NCBI GenBank assembly: GCA_963377175.1
Contig: CAUJNA010003748.1
Span: 62,001 to 126,000, forward strand
Length of the DNA: 64,000 nucleotides
Origin: Effrenium voratum
Taxonomy: Eukaryota; Sar; Dinophyceae; Suessiales; Symbiodiniaceae
Reading direction: 5' to 3'
Both the position numbers and the translations under genes were made by a program. The notes below the pieces were generated by a model, which ran no database searches, had not been told where the DNA came from, and saw only the letters and a program-made list of their open reading frames with translations. This document shows positions 1 to 10,000 of this stretch, piece after piece. The first letter of the stretch is position 1. Each line of letters starts with the position of its first letter.

Positions 1-293
1 GTTATTCCATTTACATTAGAATAGGCCGCGTCTAAACCCTTGACATCATCGATTTTATTTTTATTTTGAACATTGATTTCTTCAGCATAGCGTGTTTTAT
101 GTTTCATTATCTGCTTATCAAAATGTTTATTGAAACCTCCTATTTTGTCTTCCAATGTCTTTTTATGATTAAAAAATACATCTTCTATTAAATCCTTACC
201 TGCTGTATATGCTTTATCGCTTGCTACACCTGCCATCATTTGCGTCGGCGTCCTGCCTTCAATAGCACCTAATAATAATTGTCTTCCTATCAT
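1..293 (-). CDS. Hypothetical viral protein, 5' part (runs off the left edge)
   Basis: An open minus-strand frame starts with ATG at 293-291 and stays open to base 1, giving 97 codons before the window ends. The N-terminus reads MIGRQLLLGAIEGRTPTQMM and is followed by a Lys/Asp/Glu-rich, probably helical stretch with no cysteines and no convincing membrane segment. Base composition and codon use match the plus-strand viral genes next to it. It is divergently arranged with the penton-like gene, sharing a 101-bp AT-rich gap. I do not recognise the family. Its position beside capsid genes suggests a virion or morphogenesis role, but that is inference. Confidence 0.6.
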   Translation of the reverse strand, partial: MIGRQLLLGAIEGRTPTQMMAGVASDKAYTAGKDLIEDVFFNHKKTLEDKIGGFNKHFDKQIMKHKTRYAEEINVQNKNKIDDVKGLDAAYSNVNGI

Positions 294-394
294 ATATTAT
301 TAATAGATATTTTTTAAATTATCTATTAATAACAATAATTACAAAGTAATTATCAATAATAATTATATTATAATTTCTATTGTATATTATATTT
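294..394. promoter_or_regulatory. Divergent intergenic promoter region
   Basis: This 101-bp, almost purely A/T stretch separates the minus-strand gene at 1-293 from the plus-strand penton-like gene starting at 395. It must hold the upstream signals of both. It contains several ATTATTAATA-type blocks but no copy of the TTCTTG/GTATTTAAAGAAATA element found before five other genes of the element. Confidence 0.4.
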
Positions 395-1249
395 ATGAGT
401 GATAGATTAACATATAAAAAAATCTATGTTGATAGTGCCTACAGATTGCAAGAAAGTAATTCTACCAGCGATTTTATTATAGAACTTGACCAAAACTTTG
501 AAATTCCACCAAGAACAAAAATGTTCGTGACAGAGTGTTCATTCAGCACTCCGTTTTATACAACAGAGAAAGGGTTTTACGAACGCTTCTATATTATGTT
601 GTATAATAGTTCCAATGTCTTATTGAGAAGCACTGCCGTTGATGTATCCGGTGAAATTTATTATGCTAATCAATTATCATACAAAATACAAACGGAATTA
701 AACACGGCATTTAATGATATTGTACCTGACTTATTCTTAACAGTATATGGACAAAGCGAACGCAAAATGGAACTTAAATTAAATGACCCTCTAACTTACA
801 AAATCAAAATACCTACAGATGAAGAATTAGAAACTTATGTAAATGGCGAATGGAACAGAGGACAGTTTGAATATGACAACTTAAGACCAAAAGCTATTAA
901 TTATTTATTAAGTAATTATATTGCCTATGAACCTGCGACATCTTGGTTAAGTGGATACTTTAATTTAGTTCCTTTTCAGAATATATACATAAATTGTCCT
1001 CAATTAAGCGATTATAAATATTCAGCGCCTAATAATTTCAGCAGTTCAGTAATTAAAAAAGTTCAAATTAATCAACAACTTGGCGGAGTTATAACAGATT
1101 TTACAGCGCCCATATATGCAGATTTTATTGATGTAGGCGGTAAAAATATTAAGAGACTACACTTTAGAATAACAACTTCAAGAAACGAATTAATTGATTT
1201 TCATGGCGTTCCAATTTCTTTTAGCATTCTCTTTCAATTAGATAATTGA
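395..1249 (+). CDS. Penton / minor capsid-like protein of PLV-virophage type
   Basis: The protein is 284 aa from ATG at 395; the frame is open a little upstream from a TTG, but ATG is the natural start. The N-terminus IYVDSAYRLQESNSTSDF followed by IELDQNFEIPP matches the DSxxR-x-x-[DE]S-x-S-x-SDF-x-x-EL pattern I associate with penton/minor capsid proteins of Polinton-like viruses. The remainder is beta-rich and aromatic with no membrane segment, as expected for a jelly-roll protein. It begins a run of three structural-type genes (zinc protein and fibre follow). The assignment rests on remembered motif resemblance; a structure prediction should show a jelly-roll fold. A related capsid accessory protein is the alternative. 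The frame is intact. Confidence 0.6.
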   Translation: MSDRLTYKKIYVDSAYRLQESNSTSDFIIELDQNFEIPPRTKMFVTECSFSTPFYTTEKGFYERFYIMLYNSSNVLLRSTAVDVSGEIYYANQLSYKIQTELNTAFNDIVPDLFLTVYGQSERKMELKLNDPLTYKIKIPTDEELETYVNGEWNRGQFEYDNLRPKAINYLLSNYIAYEPATSWLSGYFNLVPFQNIYINCPQLSDYKYSAPNNFSSSVIKKVQINQQLGGVITDFTAPIYADFIDVGGKNIKRLHFRITTSRNELIDFHGVPISFSILFQLDN

Positions 1250-1311
1250 ATAACCAACCTAAATATTAATATTTATGTCAAATTATTAATATTAATATTT
1301 CTCAATTTGTC

Positions 1312-1352
1312 CATATAGACAAAATATATAAAACATATAGACAAAATATATA
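1312..1352 (+). promoter_or_regulatory. Two 19-bp direct repeats upstream of the zinc protein gene
   Basis: The sequence CATATAGACAAAATATATA occurs at 1312-1330 and again at 1334-1352, a 22-bp period, ending 11 bp before the ATG at 1364. Only this gene carries it. It is a candidate binding site or promoter for the structural module, distinct from the five-copy element of the other genes. Confidence 0.4.
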
Positions 1353-1363
1353 ATATATTATAT

Positions 1364-1918
1364 ATGTCAGAAGTTGAACCTGAAATTACAAATACAATTG
1401 AAGCAGACGAGCCAGTAAATGAATTACCACCAATTGAAGAAGAAGCACCAAAGGCAGAACCAACAATAGAAGCACCAACAGAAGCGAAACCAGTAGAACC
1501 TCTTAAAAACAACTCAAAAACTCAAGCACGCAATGAAAAGAAAATAACCTGTCCAAAATGTGCCAAAACTTTAACATTAAAATCTTACAGATACAGTCAC
1601 GAACGCAATTGCCAAGGACCATTAGAATCTAAACCAATTAAATCAATCAAACCAAAAGCAGTTCCAATAGCAAAACCCCAAAAGGTAGAATATCGCGAAG
1701 AAGAAGAGCAATACGTTCCACCACAACAACCAGTAACAAATAATATAATAGCGAACACACCACCCCCAAGAAGAATGCAACCACAACCGCCTCCAAACCC
1801 GCTACAAAATATAGCACAGCATTACCAATTATTGCAAAATGAATATTTGAGACAGAAGCAAGAAAAATACAATGCATTAAATAAAGGTATATTTGGCTCA
1901 AGAGGAAAAAAAAGATAG
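1364..1918 (+). CDS. Proline/glutamate-rich protein with a C2HC zinc-finger motif
   Basis: This 184-aa protein has an acidic N-terminal third rich in Glu, Pro and Ala, including repeated EAP/EAKP-like units. At about residues 61-82 there is a compact CPKC-x12-H-x3-C motif (C2HC spacing). The C-terminal half is Pro/Gln-rich and ends in a basic tail. It is probably largely disordered with one zinc-binding module. It lies between the penton-like and fibre genes, 114 bp after the former and 35 bp before the latter. Comparable small zinc-binding ORFs occur next to capsid genes in PLVs and virophages, so a virion-associated or nucleic-acid-binding role is plausible. No enzymatic motif is visible. 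Confidence 0.55.
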   Translation: MSEVEPEITNTIEADEPVNELPPIEEEAPKAEPTIEAPTEAKPVEPLKNNSKTQARNEKKITCPKCAKTLTLKSYRYSHERNCQGPLESKPIKSIKPKAVPIAKPQKVEYREEEEQYVPPQQPVTNNIIANTPPPRRMQPQPPPNPLQNIAQHYQLLQNEYLRQKQEKYNALNKGIFGSRGKKR

Positions 1919-1953
1919 AATATAATTATTTTATAACCTACTATATAATAATT

Positions 1954-4056
1954 ATGTTTTCAACATTATCATTGGATGGCTCAAGCAGAATTATAGCAAG
2001 TGAATTAGTATTAATAAATTCAACAGAACCATCGACCTTAAGCACTGTTTATGCTACGAAACAAGAATTATCAGACACCGCAGGCGCATTAGGCGGAGGT
2101 TATACAATTGAAGAAGTTGATGCACTGGTATTAGCACAAAAAAATAAGATAGATGCTAATATTCTTGATATTACTGAATTAAATGCTACTTCAACAACAA
2201 TGTTTGACGAACAAGGAAATCAAAACGCAACAATTACAAGCAACCTTAATAATATAACAGCACACGGATTAACCATAACTTCAATACTACCGACTATATC
2301 AGCAAATACAATTAAACTTGACACAAATGCTAATAATATTAGTTCTAATACGTTTTTAATAAATAATGCTAATACTACAATCACTTCAAACTTCAATACT
2401 ATTAGTTCTAATACATTCTTAGTAGGAAATTTCAATAATACAATCACTTCAAACTTCAATAATATAAGTTCAAATTCTTCACTAATAACAGGACACGGAA
2501 ACACAATATCAACAAGTTTAGCAGATGTATCAACATTATATACAAACGATACTAATTTATTCAATACAAATACTGCATACAGCAATACATTTGCTTCAAT
2601 CGTATCAGACAACACTACACAAGATTTATTAATAACTGAAAATTCAAATACGATTAATAGTTTAATATCAGCAGATTTACAAAAGTTAGATAAAACAATC
2701 ACAACTGCACAAACAGTAAACTCTCCACTAATAATTAGTTTAACAGATAATACTAATCCAATTTTTAGAATTCAAGATGCCGTAAGTAACCAACGCTTAG
2801 AATTTAAAAGAGGTTGTCAGTTGGACTCGTATCAAGGTTTAACAGGTGCTACACCTTATAGATTATGGCTAGGATGGAATACGGGAGATGTTATTATTGG
2901 AAGACCTAATAATGCTTCAAGAATTACGATTAATGGTAATGTTCATACTTCATACAATTTTGCTCAAGCACACGGAACATCATATTTCGAAGGTGCTGTT
3001 TATATGAAAGGTAATTTATTTACAAATAATGATTTTTCAACAGATATTAAAACTAAAATTGATAATTTAGACAATGCATTAACTCCATATTTAGAAACAC
3101 ACACACCCGCGGCAACAGAAGGTTTTTATATTCATCATCCTAATTTTGTTGCTTGTAGTATTGGCGATATTACAAATTCTTCTAACCAATATTTTATGTG
3201 CGATGGTGCAGTATCTAAAACCATTTTCAATAAGCCAGTTGATATATTGGGTGATGTATATACAAACGGCGATTTAACAATGGTTTCTGGTAAGAAAGTT
3301 GAAGTCAACCAAGTTCAGTCTGTATCAGGAAATACTTTATTATTACAAAATTCACCGAGTGGCAATGTTCAATTTGGCAACACATCAAAACTAATAATTG
3401 ATAATGCTGAAATGTATGTCGATACAAATGATTTAATAATCAGGAATAGCAACACGTCAAACTCTATTAATGTGGTTGTTGGATTATCTTCAACATATGC
3501 TGATAATAAAATTATTTTGAATAGTGGAAGTAATAGCGAATTACGAGGCGACTGGACTATTGACGGTGATATGACTTTTGGAATTGCTCATAAAATCAAT
3601 TTGAGACATTTAAATAGTGATGCTGTTTTAAGATTAGAAGCATCAACAACTATTGATAGTTATATTGATGGCACCAAATATTTACAATTGGATGATACTC
3701 AATTTTCATCATTTAACGGATTTAATTTAAGTAGCGATAAGAGACTGAAAGATAATATAGAAGATGTAGAAGATGATACTATAAATATGGTAAAAAACAT
3801 TTAAGATTAAAACATTAAAATGATTAAAAATAAAAAACAAAAAACAGAAAAGACTGAATTAGGATGGATTGCTCAAGATGTTCAACAATACACAAATCCT
3901 AAATATAATATTGTAAATGATTCAGGAGAATACTTAACAATGTGTTATGACAGAATGGCTTGTATTAGTTGGGATGCTTTATCAAAACTAATCCATCGCG
4001 TAGAATATTTGGAGAACGAAGTCTTTAAAAAGAAAAACAAAAATAAAAATATTTAG
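1954..4056 (+). pseudogene. Fibre protein with S74-type C-terminal chaperone domain, broken by in-frame stops
   Basis: The first open part (1954-3804, 616 aa) is an Asn/Thr/Ser-rich repeat protein with recurring TITSNFN- and ISSNTF-like units, typical of trimeric beta-helical or coiled fibres. It ends with SSDKRLKDNIEDVEDD, the start signature of the peptidase S74/intramolecular chaperone domain (Pfam PF13884). Stops at 3802-3804 and 3808-3810 interrupt it. The same frame then reopens at 3820 with ELGWIAQDVQQY and CISWDALSKLIHRVEYLEN, the remainder of an S74 domain. Reading the 16 bases between the stops one base out of frame removes both stops, so the damage looks like an insertion/deletion pair in a T run and an A run. 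It should encode the host-attachment fibre. Either real decay or assembly error could explain the break. Confidence 0.75.
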
Positions 4057-4064
4057 TTTAAAAA

Positions 4065-4090
4065 TCTTGTAAAATGTATTTAAAGAAATA
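4065..4090 (+). promoter_or_regulatory. Shared promoter-like element, copy 1 (divergent)
   Basis: TCTTGTAAAATGTATTTAAA followed by GAAATA lies 26 bp before the ATG at 4117. It is the most divergent of five copies of this element in the viral region; the core TATTTAAAGAAATA is exact. Confidence 0.6.
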
Positions 4091-4116
4091 TATAATATAA
4101 TATAATATATTATATA

Positions 4117-4398
4117 ATGAGTATTAAACCTGAAGATATGACACTGGAACAAATAAAGGAACAACTGGCACTATATAATAGATTGTATTATCAAAAGAGA
4201 CGAGTAGAAAAAGACTTTATGGAAACCAAGAGAGCAAGTGCTATCAGGTATAATAGGAGAAAGAAATTAGACAAGATGGCAGAAAATGGAGAAATTAATT
4301 TAAAAGATATTGATTATGAAAATAAACCAGAAGATTTACAGAATACAAAACCCAGAAAATATAAGGCACAAACATATAAAATTATAACAGTTGAATAA
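4117..4398 (+). CDS. Small basic helical protein
   Basis: A 93-aa, Lys/Arg-rich protein. Residues 8-65 look like one long helix or coiled coil (LEQIKEQLALYNRLYYQKRR, then KRASAIRYNRRKKLDKMAEN). The C-terminus is basic and less structured. It is preceded by the shared promoter-like element, so it is likely expressed with the replication genes rather than with the capsid module it follows. I do not recognise a family. A small DNA-binding or regulatory protein is possible but unproven. The frame is intact. Confidence 0.55.
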   Translation: MSIKPEDMTLEQIKEQLALYNRLYYQKRRVEKDFMETKRASAIRYNRRKKLDKMAENGEINLKDIDYENKPEDLQNTKPRKYKAQTYKIITVE

Positions 4399-4497
4399 AT
4401 AATATCTATTAAAATTTCAATATTTTAAGTAATATTTATTAAAATTTATATATTTTAATAAATATTTGGTGCATTTTTTGGTTTTTAGGTTTTGAAA

Positions 4498-4638
4498 CCC
4501 CCAGAGCGGGGGGTTCATTCCCCCCAGAGCGGGGGGTTCATTCCCCCCAGAGCGGGGGATTTGCCTGAAAATCTTGAAATTAGGTGCTGTTTTGCTGTTC
4601 CCCCCAGAGCGGGGGGTTCATTCCCCCCTGTGTGGGGG
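4498..4638. repeat. Array of five C/G-stem hairpins
   Basis: Five short inverted repeats with the form CCCCCCAGAGCGGGGGG (5-6 bp C/G stem, 5-nt loop) lie at 4498-4513, 4520-4536, 4543-4558, 4600-4616 and 4623-4638. The first three repeat every 22-23 bp with TTCATT spacers. The fourth and fifth repeat that spacing, and the last has a TGTGT loop. The array fills the 330-bp gap between the genes at 4117 and 4746 and is by far the most GC-rich patch of an AT-rich element. The first flank GAAACC is echoed after the last unit. A transcription-end/RNA-processing signal or an origin-associated structure is plausible. Confidence 0.75.
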
Positions 4639-4700
4639 ATTTGAAACCATAAATTTAGGAAAAATATAAAAATATATAGAAATTTTACTATAAAAAATAT

Positions 4701-4728
4701 TTCTTGTAAAAAAGTATTTAAAGAAATA
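4701..4728 (+). promoter_or_regulatory. Shared promoter-like element, copy 2
   Basis: TTCTTGTAAAAAAGTATTTA followed by AAGAAATA. The distance to the in-frame ATG at 4746 is 17 bp. An ATG at 4731 is only 2 bp away, which argues that 4746 is the true start. Nearly identical to copies at 10,570 and 11,231. Confidence 0.7.
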
Positions 4729-4745
4729 TTATGTATTATAATTAT

Positions 4746-5546
4746 ATGGTGAAAATGTTCAGTGAGATTGAGCAGGAGGAAATCATTAGTGAATTCTTAA
4801 ATAAAATCAACATGAATGACACTATAAGAATGATAAATACAAAAATTGGAATGTGTAAAGAATGTAAATTTAATTATAATAATATTCAATTATATAAAAC
4901 TAAATTATCAGAAAATATTATTAAACACATATGCAAATATAATTATAAAGAATGTTATAAATGCAAAAGATTAAAACAATTGAGCACATTTGTAAATATT
5001 GACACTTGTAATAAGTCAAAAGAATTCATCAAACTAACTGAAATAATTGAAAATGAAAAGGAAGAAGACACAACCGTTACAATAAACAACATCAAGGATT
5101 ATTATTTTACAAAATTATATAAGTTTCCGACATTCAAATTTATCAAATCCAATTTGTTAAAGAATGTCGAAGGAAGGCATAATTACACAAGGGACATACA
5201 CGACAGAATAAGGGACTGTTATGAATTATACTACAAAGGAAATATTAAAACTGTAAGTGCTGGAGTAGATTTAGGCGATACACCAATTTATGAAACAGTT
5301 GAAATAAAATACATAGAAATATATAAAGATGGTCTAGTAAATGAATTTTTGGATGAGTATGACATATCAAAAGACCAAAAGAATAGACGGGATTGTTTTA
5401 GATATATTGAAAATAATATTTTGAACACGTTAAACATATTCAAGATAATATTATCACATATTTTCAATAAGCAGGATAATGCACTTTCTAATATCCTTTT
5501 TAATGATGTAGGACAAAATATTTATAAGCACTATACAAAAAAATAG
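4746..5546 (+). CDS. Cys-rich (CxxC...CxxC) protein, family member 1
   Basis: About 266 aa from ATG 4746, chosen over ATG 4731 because of promoter spacing and the similar context of the paralogue starts. Near the N-terminus MCKECKFNYNNIQLYKTKL is followed by ECYKCKRLKQL: two CxxC pairs about 36 residues apart, probably one zinc site. The same layout (CxxC-x-F-x5-[IM]-x-LYK-x-x-L ... CxxC) is found in the proteins at 10,623 and 11,287, so these are paralogues. The remaining two thirds are helical and charged with no enzyme motif. The frame ends in an A7 run (5537-5543). A one-base shift there would extend the protein through the ORF at 5570-5683. A regulatory or DNA-binding role is a guess. 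Confidence 0.6.
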   Translation: MVKMFSEIEQEEIISEFLNKINMNDTIRMINTKIGMCKECKFNYNNIQLYKTKLSENIIKHICKYNYKECYKCKRLKQLSTFVNIDTCNKSKEFIKLTEIIENEKEEDTTVTINNIKDYYFTKLYKFPTFKFIKSNLLKNVEGRHNYTRDIHDRIRDCYELYYKGNIKTVSAGVDLGDTPIYETVEIKYIEIYKDGLVNEFLDEYDISKDQKNRRDCFRYIENNILNTLNIFKIILSHIFNKQDNALSNILFNDVGQNIYKHYTKK

Positions 5547-5569
5547 AAATCAGCGATAGAATACAAAAT

Positions 5570-5683
5570 ATGATATTTAGTTCATACCCAAGTATCAAAG
5601 ATATCAAACCGCAGACTAATAGGAGTAACCAACAACAACAACAGTACGAAGCATATTTAAATAGTGCTGAAGATTTTGAATAA
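5570..5683 (+). CDS. 37-codon ORF, probably the frameshifted C-terminal end of the preceding gene
   Basis: ATG at 5570 opens a 37-codon frame containing a run of five Gln and ending NSAEDFE. The same frame is open leftwards into the A7 run at 5537-5543, where the upstream Cys-rich protein terminates, and reads IEISDRIQNMIFSSYPSIKD across the junction. It may therefore be a detached C-terminus rather than a separate gene. A minus-strand ORF over the same bases is low-complexity and has been left out. Confidence 0.4.
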   Translation: MIFSSYPSIKDIKPQTNRSNQQQQQYEAYLNSAEDFE

Positions 5684-5713
5684 AATGTTAAAAAAAATAT
5701 CACCTTTATTAAT

Positions 5714-6519
5714 ATGGCAAATATTAATAAAAATGATATAATTAGTAAAATCTATCATGACAAAAGCGGGTATGGAAGCATTGCGACAACCTATAAGGAT
5801 GCTAAACAAAAGGAACAAAGCATAACCTTAAACGATGTTAAAGAATGGCTTCAAAAGAACATAGAACAGAAGAAGCAATTAAGAGGCAAAAATTCATTTA
5901 TTGCTCCACATCCATATTTTGAATTTCAATTAGATTTATTTTTTATTAATGACATACCCAATCAACAATTTAAAGTAGGGATGGTTTTAATTGATATATT
6001 TACCAGATATTCTACAGTAATACCTATTAAACAGTTGAAGATTATTTCAAAGAAGAAGGAATAGAATTATACCGCACAAGAGGACATCCTAATTTTGCAG
6101 AACGTTTTATACGCACCTACAAAGATATGTTATATAAAAGGGTTGAAAAAGATGAAAAAGAAGGAAAGGAAAATATACAATGGATAGATTATAAGTTTGA
6201 AATATTAATAACTTATAATAAAATGGAACATTCAAGCATAGGAATGACACCAGCGGAAGCATTGAAGGAGAAAAACAATTATAAAGTAAAAATGAAAATG
6301 GCAACCGAAGCAACGAGAACCCGTAAATATCCTGAAATTAACATCGGTAACGAAGTGAAGATTTACAGAAAGAAAGCAATAACTGAAAAAGAAAGGAGTA
6401 GCAATTGGTTACCTACGAAATATAAAGTTGAAAGGATTGAAAAAAAGTTAGGACAAACATATTTTTATTTAGAACATAACACGCGACCATTCTTAAGATT
6501 TGAAATTTTAAAAGTTTAA
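5714..6519 (+). pseudogene. Retroviral-type (rve/DDE) integrase, internally deleted and frameshifted
   Basis: The first part (5714-6064) has an N-terminal region with GKNSFIAPHPYFEFQLDLFF, giving the first catalytic Asp, and IDIFTRYSTVIPIK, typical of PLV, virophage and Maverick integrases. The frame then shifts. From 6031 another frame reads EDYFKEEGIELYRTRGHPNF-AERF, which carries the catalytic Glu, continues through NKMEHSSIGMTPAEAL and ends at 6519 with a C-terminal DNA-binding-like region (KIYRKKAITEKERSSNWLPT). The stretch normally between PIK and YF-EGI, which holds the second catalytic Asp, is missing. The gene thus has a deletion plus a frameshift and cannot encode an active DDE enzyme. 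No shared promoter-like element precedes it. Confidence 0.8.
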
Positions 6520-6563
6520 AAAATATATAGTTTAAAAAATATATAGTTTTTGTAAAAATAAAT

Positions 6564-6592
6564 TTCTTGTAAAAAAAATAGTTAAAGGAATA
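6564..6592 (+). promoter_or_regulatory. Shared promoter-like element, copy 3, after a 16-bp tandem duplication
   Basis: TTCTTGTAAAAAAAATAGTT followed by AAAGGAATA lies 31 bp before the ATG at 6624. It departs from the consensus in the middle (ATAGTTAAAGGAATA). Just upstream, TTTAAAAAATATATAG is tandemly duplicated at 6515-6530 and 6531-6546, overlapping the integrase stop. Confidence 0.6.
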
Positions 6593-6623
6593 TTATTATA
6601 TCATTATTATATATAGTATAATT

Positions 6624-7004
6624 ATGTCTAAGGCTTTGGAACGAAACATTGGATATTTAACAGTGCTAAGGCGGAAGTCATCACGGACAGCAAAACATTC
6701 AGACCTTAAAAAAATAGATAGAGTAATTAATTTATATACCGAGAGGAAGATTTCAAATGTTACAACAGCTGAAAATTTAATCAAGGGTTTAACTTCTACT
6801 GACACAAAAGTTTATGATAAAACATATCAAAAATACAAGGATAATATTAAGAAATTCAAGGAAAATAAACCCTTAAATCAACGAATGGCAGAAGCAAGGA
6901 CAAATAAGGAGACGGGAGGGAAATTGAAGATAGATAACGACTCAGGAGGACCAAGAGCAAGGGAAGGGAAAATAAATATTTTGTTCAATTTATGTTATAC
7001 ATAG
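6624..7004 (+). CDS. N-terminal segment of the polymerase-helicase gene, or a separate small protein
   Basis: A 126-aa basic, helical ORF (MSKALERNIGYLTVLRRKSS...). It overlaps the next large ORF by 13 bp in a different frame. That large ORF's frame is already open upstream of its first ATG and reads NKYFVQFMLYIAEHKDKRTI, which looks like the natural continuation of a folded domain. I therefore think 6624-10543 was one gene with a frameshift around 6960-6985, the promoter-like element at 6564 serving the whole. Two overlapping genes remain possible. No catalytic motif is present in this part. Confidence 0.5.
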   Translation: MSKALERNIGYLTVLRRKSSRTAKHSDLKKIDRVINLYTERKISNVTTAENLIKGLTSTDTKVYDKTYQKYKDNIKKFKENKPLNQRMAEARTNKETGGKLKIDNDSGGPRAREGKINILFNLCYT

Positions 7005-10000
7005 CAGAGCACAAAGACAAGAGAACCATAAAGTCCAAATATGCATTTCAACACAGACAAAATTTATTTTTTGTGAAACGATACGATAATTTTACTGCTG
7101 CAATTAAAGCCACTGCATTTTCTAAAGATATCATAGGTAAAAGAATATTTAAATTGATAGGCGACTCCAATACAGAATATGGAATAAGAGGCGATACAAT
7201 AAATAATGAGTTTTCTAATACATTAAAACTATTACGAACCGAAAAGGATTTTAACAACTATTATGAACAGATGACGGCATTTTATGACAATATAGATTGT
7301 ATTAAAATATTATCAGTAGATATGGTAAATAAAGACGGCGAAAAATTTGACATTCTTACAGAAAATTTAAGGGATGCTACTAATGTTTCAATTTTTAATA
7401 GGTATATACATACACCTTTAAGGATGAACGAAGACACCATACATAAGGCAATTAGCAAGGGTAATTATATTGAAAACGAATGCTGGATTAATGCATTAAC
7501 TGATTTTTACAGTGATACAATTATGAATGAAAGGACCCGTAATAGACTAACTAGAGAGAGAGTAGTTGAAATTATAGGTAGAGATAACTTTAGTGAAACG
7601 GGGGCAACCATTCACGAGATGGAGGCTGTATTTAAACAGTTTAAAATTCCATGCAGAATTTATGATTGTTGCAATAAATTAATTTATAAATGCGACCCCG
7701 ATATAAATAGTAGGCACATCAAACCATTTTATGCAATGGTCAAAAACAGTCATATTTACGCAATGAATCACGACTTAAAAAGCATTCAACAGAAACAATT
7801 AATAACCAAGATACCAACTGTCAAAGCTTCAACCGACTACTATATTAATGAAAGAGAGGAACCACCGCTTTATAGAATGATAAAAAATATTGACGATATA
7901 CTAAATATCAAAGTTGATGAAAAAACAAAAGAGATATATTTAGTATCCGAAGACAATAAGTTATCTGAATTATTTTTCAATTTAGTTAATAGTGGCTACG
8001 AACCAAGAATTAGATTTCAAGCTGGTATTATATCAGAAATAAAAATAAAATTTAACAAAACAATATATATAATAAAAACACAAAATTTAATAAAAACTTC
8101 TGCAGATGGATGTATTGCAGTATGTGATGAAACTACATATAACAATATGAATAAAGCAATGTTTAATTTTAATAAGTCATTGTTTAACTTATCTCATAAA
8201 TCGTTTTATAATGACATTGATATTCAAATTTTAGACGAAGCCAGAACAGTTGTTCCATCTGGCTTATTGTGCGATAGGGGCGATATCAAAAATGAAATCG
8301 AAATCGATATATCAAAAGCATTTACTCATGCGTTTATTACTATATCAGAAATACCAGTATTTAATCAATTCGACATTTGGCGAGCGTTTGATGACACAAC
8401 TGATATTTATGACCTACACGACTTAACGTTATATTATATAGAAAAGAAAACTACTATACTAAAACGGACAGGAAGAATGCTATTTAATAAAAAATATTGC
8501 TTAATATATGGTGTATTTTTGAAACAACTAGATAACATGACAAGAGAACGAATTAATATTTTATACTTTAAACAACCTTCATTTATTCACAAAGTTGAAC
8601 ATAAAAATATTCTTAATGAACTTTGGAACACAAACATTAGCGAAGACAATGAGGAAGATAAATGTATAAAAAAACTGGTCGCAAATGTTAATTATGGACT
8701 TTTAGAAAAAGGGGGAGCAACTGACCAGAAGAGCACAGTGTTTAAAAATCTTAAGGAAGCTTTAAACTATCAGGCAGAGTATGGAGGTAAAATACATAAA
8801 TTAACACATTTCACGACAGAACAAATTACAGTAGATGAAGAACAATATACAGCAGAAGAAGAACAGGCGTCATATTATATACTTAATTTAAAGGACACAT
8901 CACGCTTAAGGAATGGTTTTAGGTATGTAAAAGAGCTACTGCTTCAATACCATAATTTTAGAATGTATCAAGATTATTCTAAGTTATATCAAAATGGTAT
9001 TAATGTGTTCAGTGTCAAAACAGATGCGTTTACAATAGCGCGATCGGATATAACAAAAGCAAGAGAGCTTTTAATCTTTAATAATGAAATAGGAGGATGG
9101 AGAATTTCAAACGACGAATATATTAAATTTCCTACTGTAGATTATGAAATTACACAAAACGAATTAATACAAATACCAATTTATGAAAGTAAAACTATTG
9201 ATATAGTAGATGAATATGACACAGATAATATTATAGAAATTATTGAACAAAATAATCCTATTATGATTCGTGGAGCACTACCGGGCACAGGAAAATCATA
9301 TATATGTCAAAAAATGGTTGATAAAAATTATAATGTAATTTTTATTTGTCCTACTAATAAACTATTACAGGCATTCGAAGGCGAAGCAATGACAATAAAT
9401 AATTTTTTCGGTATTAATTATGGAGATGCTAAATTAGAACCATTTGATTTTACAGATTTTGATGTTATAGTATTTGACGAAGTTTATTTTAGTAATTTAA
9501 ATATATATTGGAGAATAAAACAATTTGTAGAACAGAATAAGCACAACAAAATTATAATAGCAACAGGAGACACCAAGCAGTTAAAACCAGTTCAAGAGAT
9601 AACAAATACTCGAGACTATGAAGTATATACTGATAACATTATAGATAACATTTTTGAATATAATATTTTGTTAAAAGAATGTAAGCGACTTAACACACAG
9701 GAAGATAAAGATAAACTAAGAAATATTAAAATTGATATTTTTGAAAATAAATTACCTATTATGAAAGTTATTGAAAAATACTTTGAATATACAACTGACA
9801 TAAGCAAATCAATCAACAACATAGCATTTTTAAATACAACTTGTAAAAATGTATCAAATGAAATTAGAAAATTAGAAAATAGAAAAGATGAATATGAAGT
9901 AGGAGAATTTTTAATTTGTAGAGAATATACAACAACTAAAACATCAGTTTTTAATGTAAATTTCAAATATAAAATTGTTCATATTGGAAGCGATGGAATA

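Noticed and set aside
2220..2702. Minus-strand 160-aa ORF inside the fibre gene
   Set aside because: Antisense of the Asn/Thr repeat region; a Val/Leu-rich shadow with no independent signals.
4498..4638. CRISPR-like array
   Set aside because: The repeats are about 16 bp with 6-7-bp identical spacers in a eukaryotic-virus context; there are no unique spacers or cas genes.
5500..5703. Minus-strand hydrophobic, Cys-rich 67-aa ORF
   Set aside because: It is the complement of a CAA-rich plus-strand coding stretch (Gln run); the hydrophobicity is an artefact of the antisense frame.
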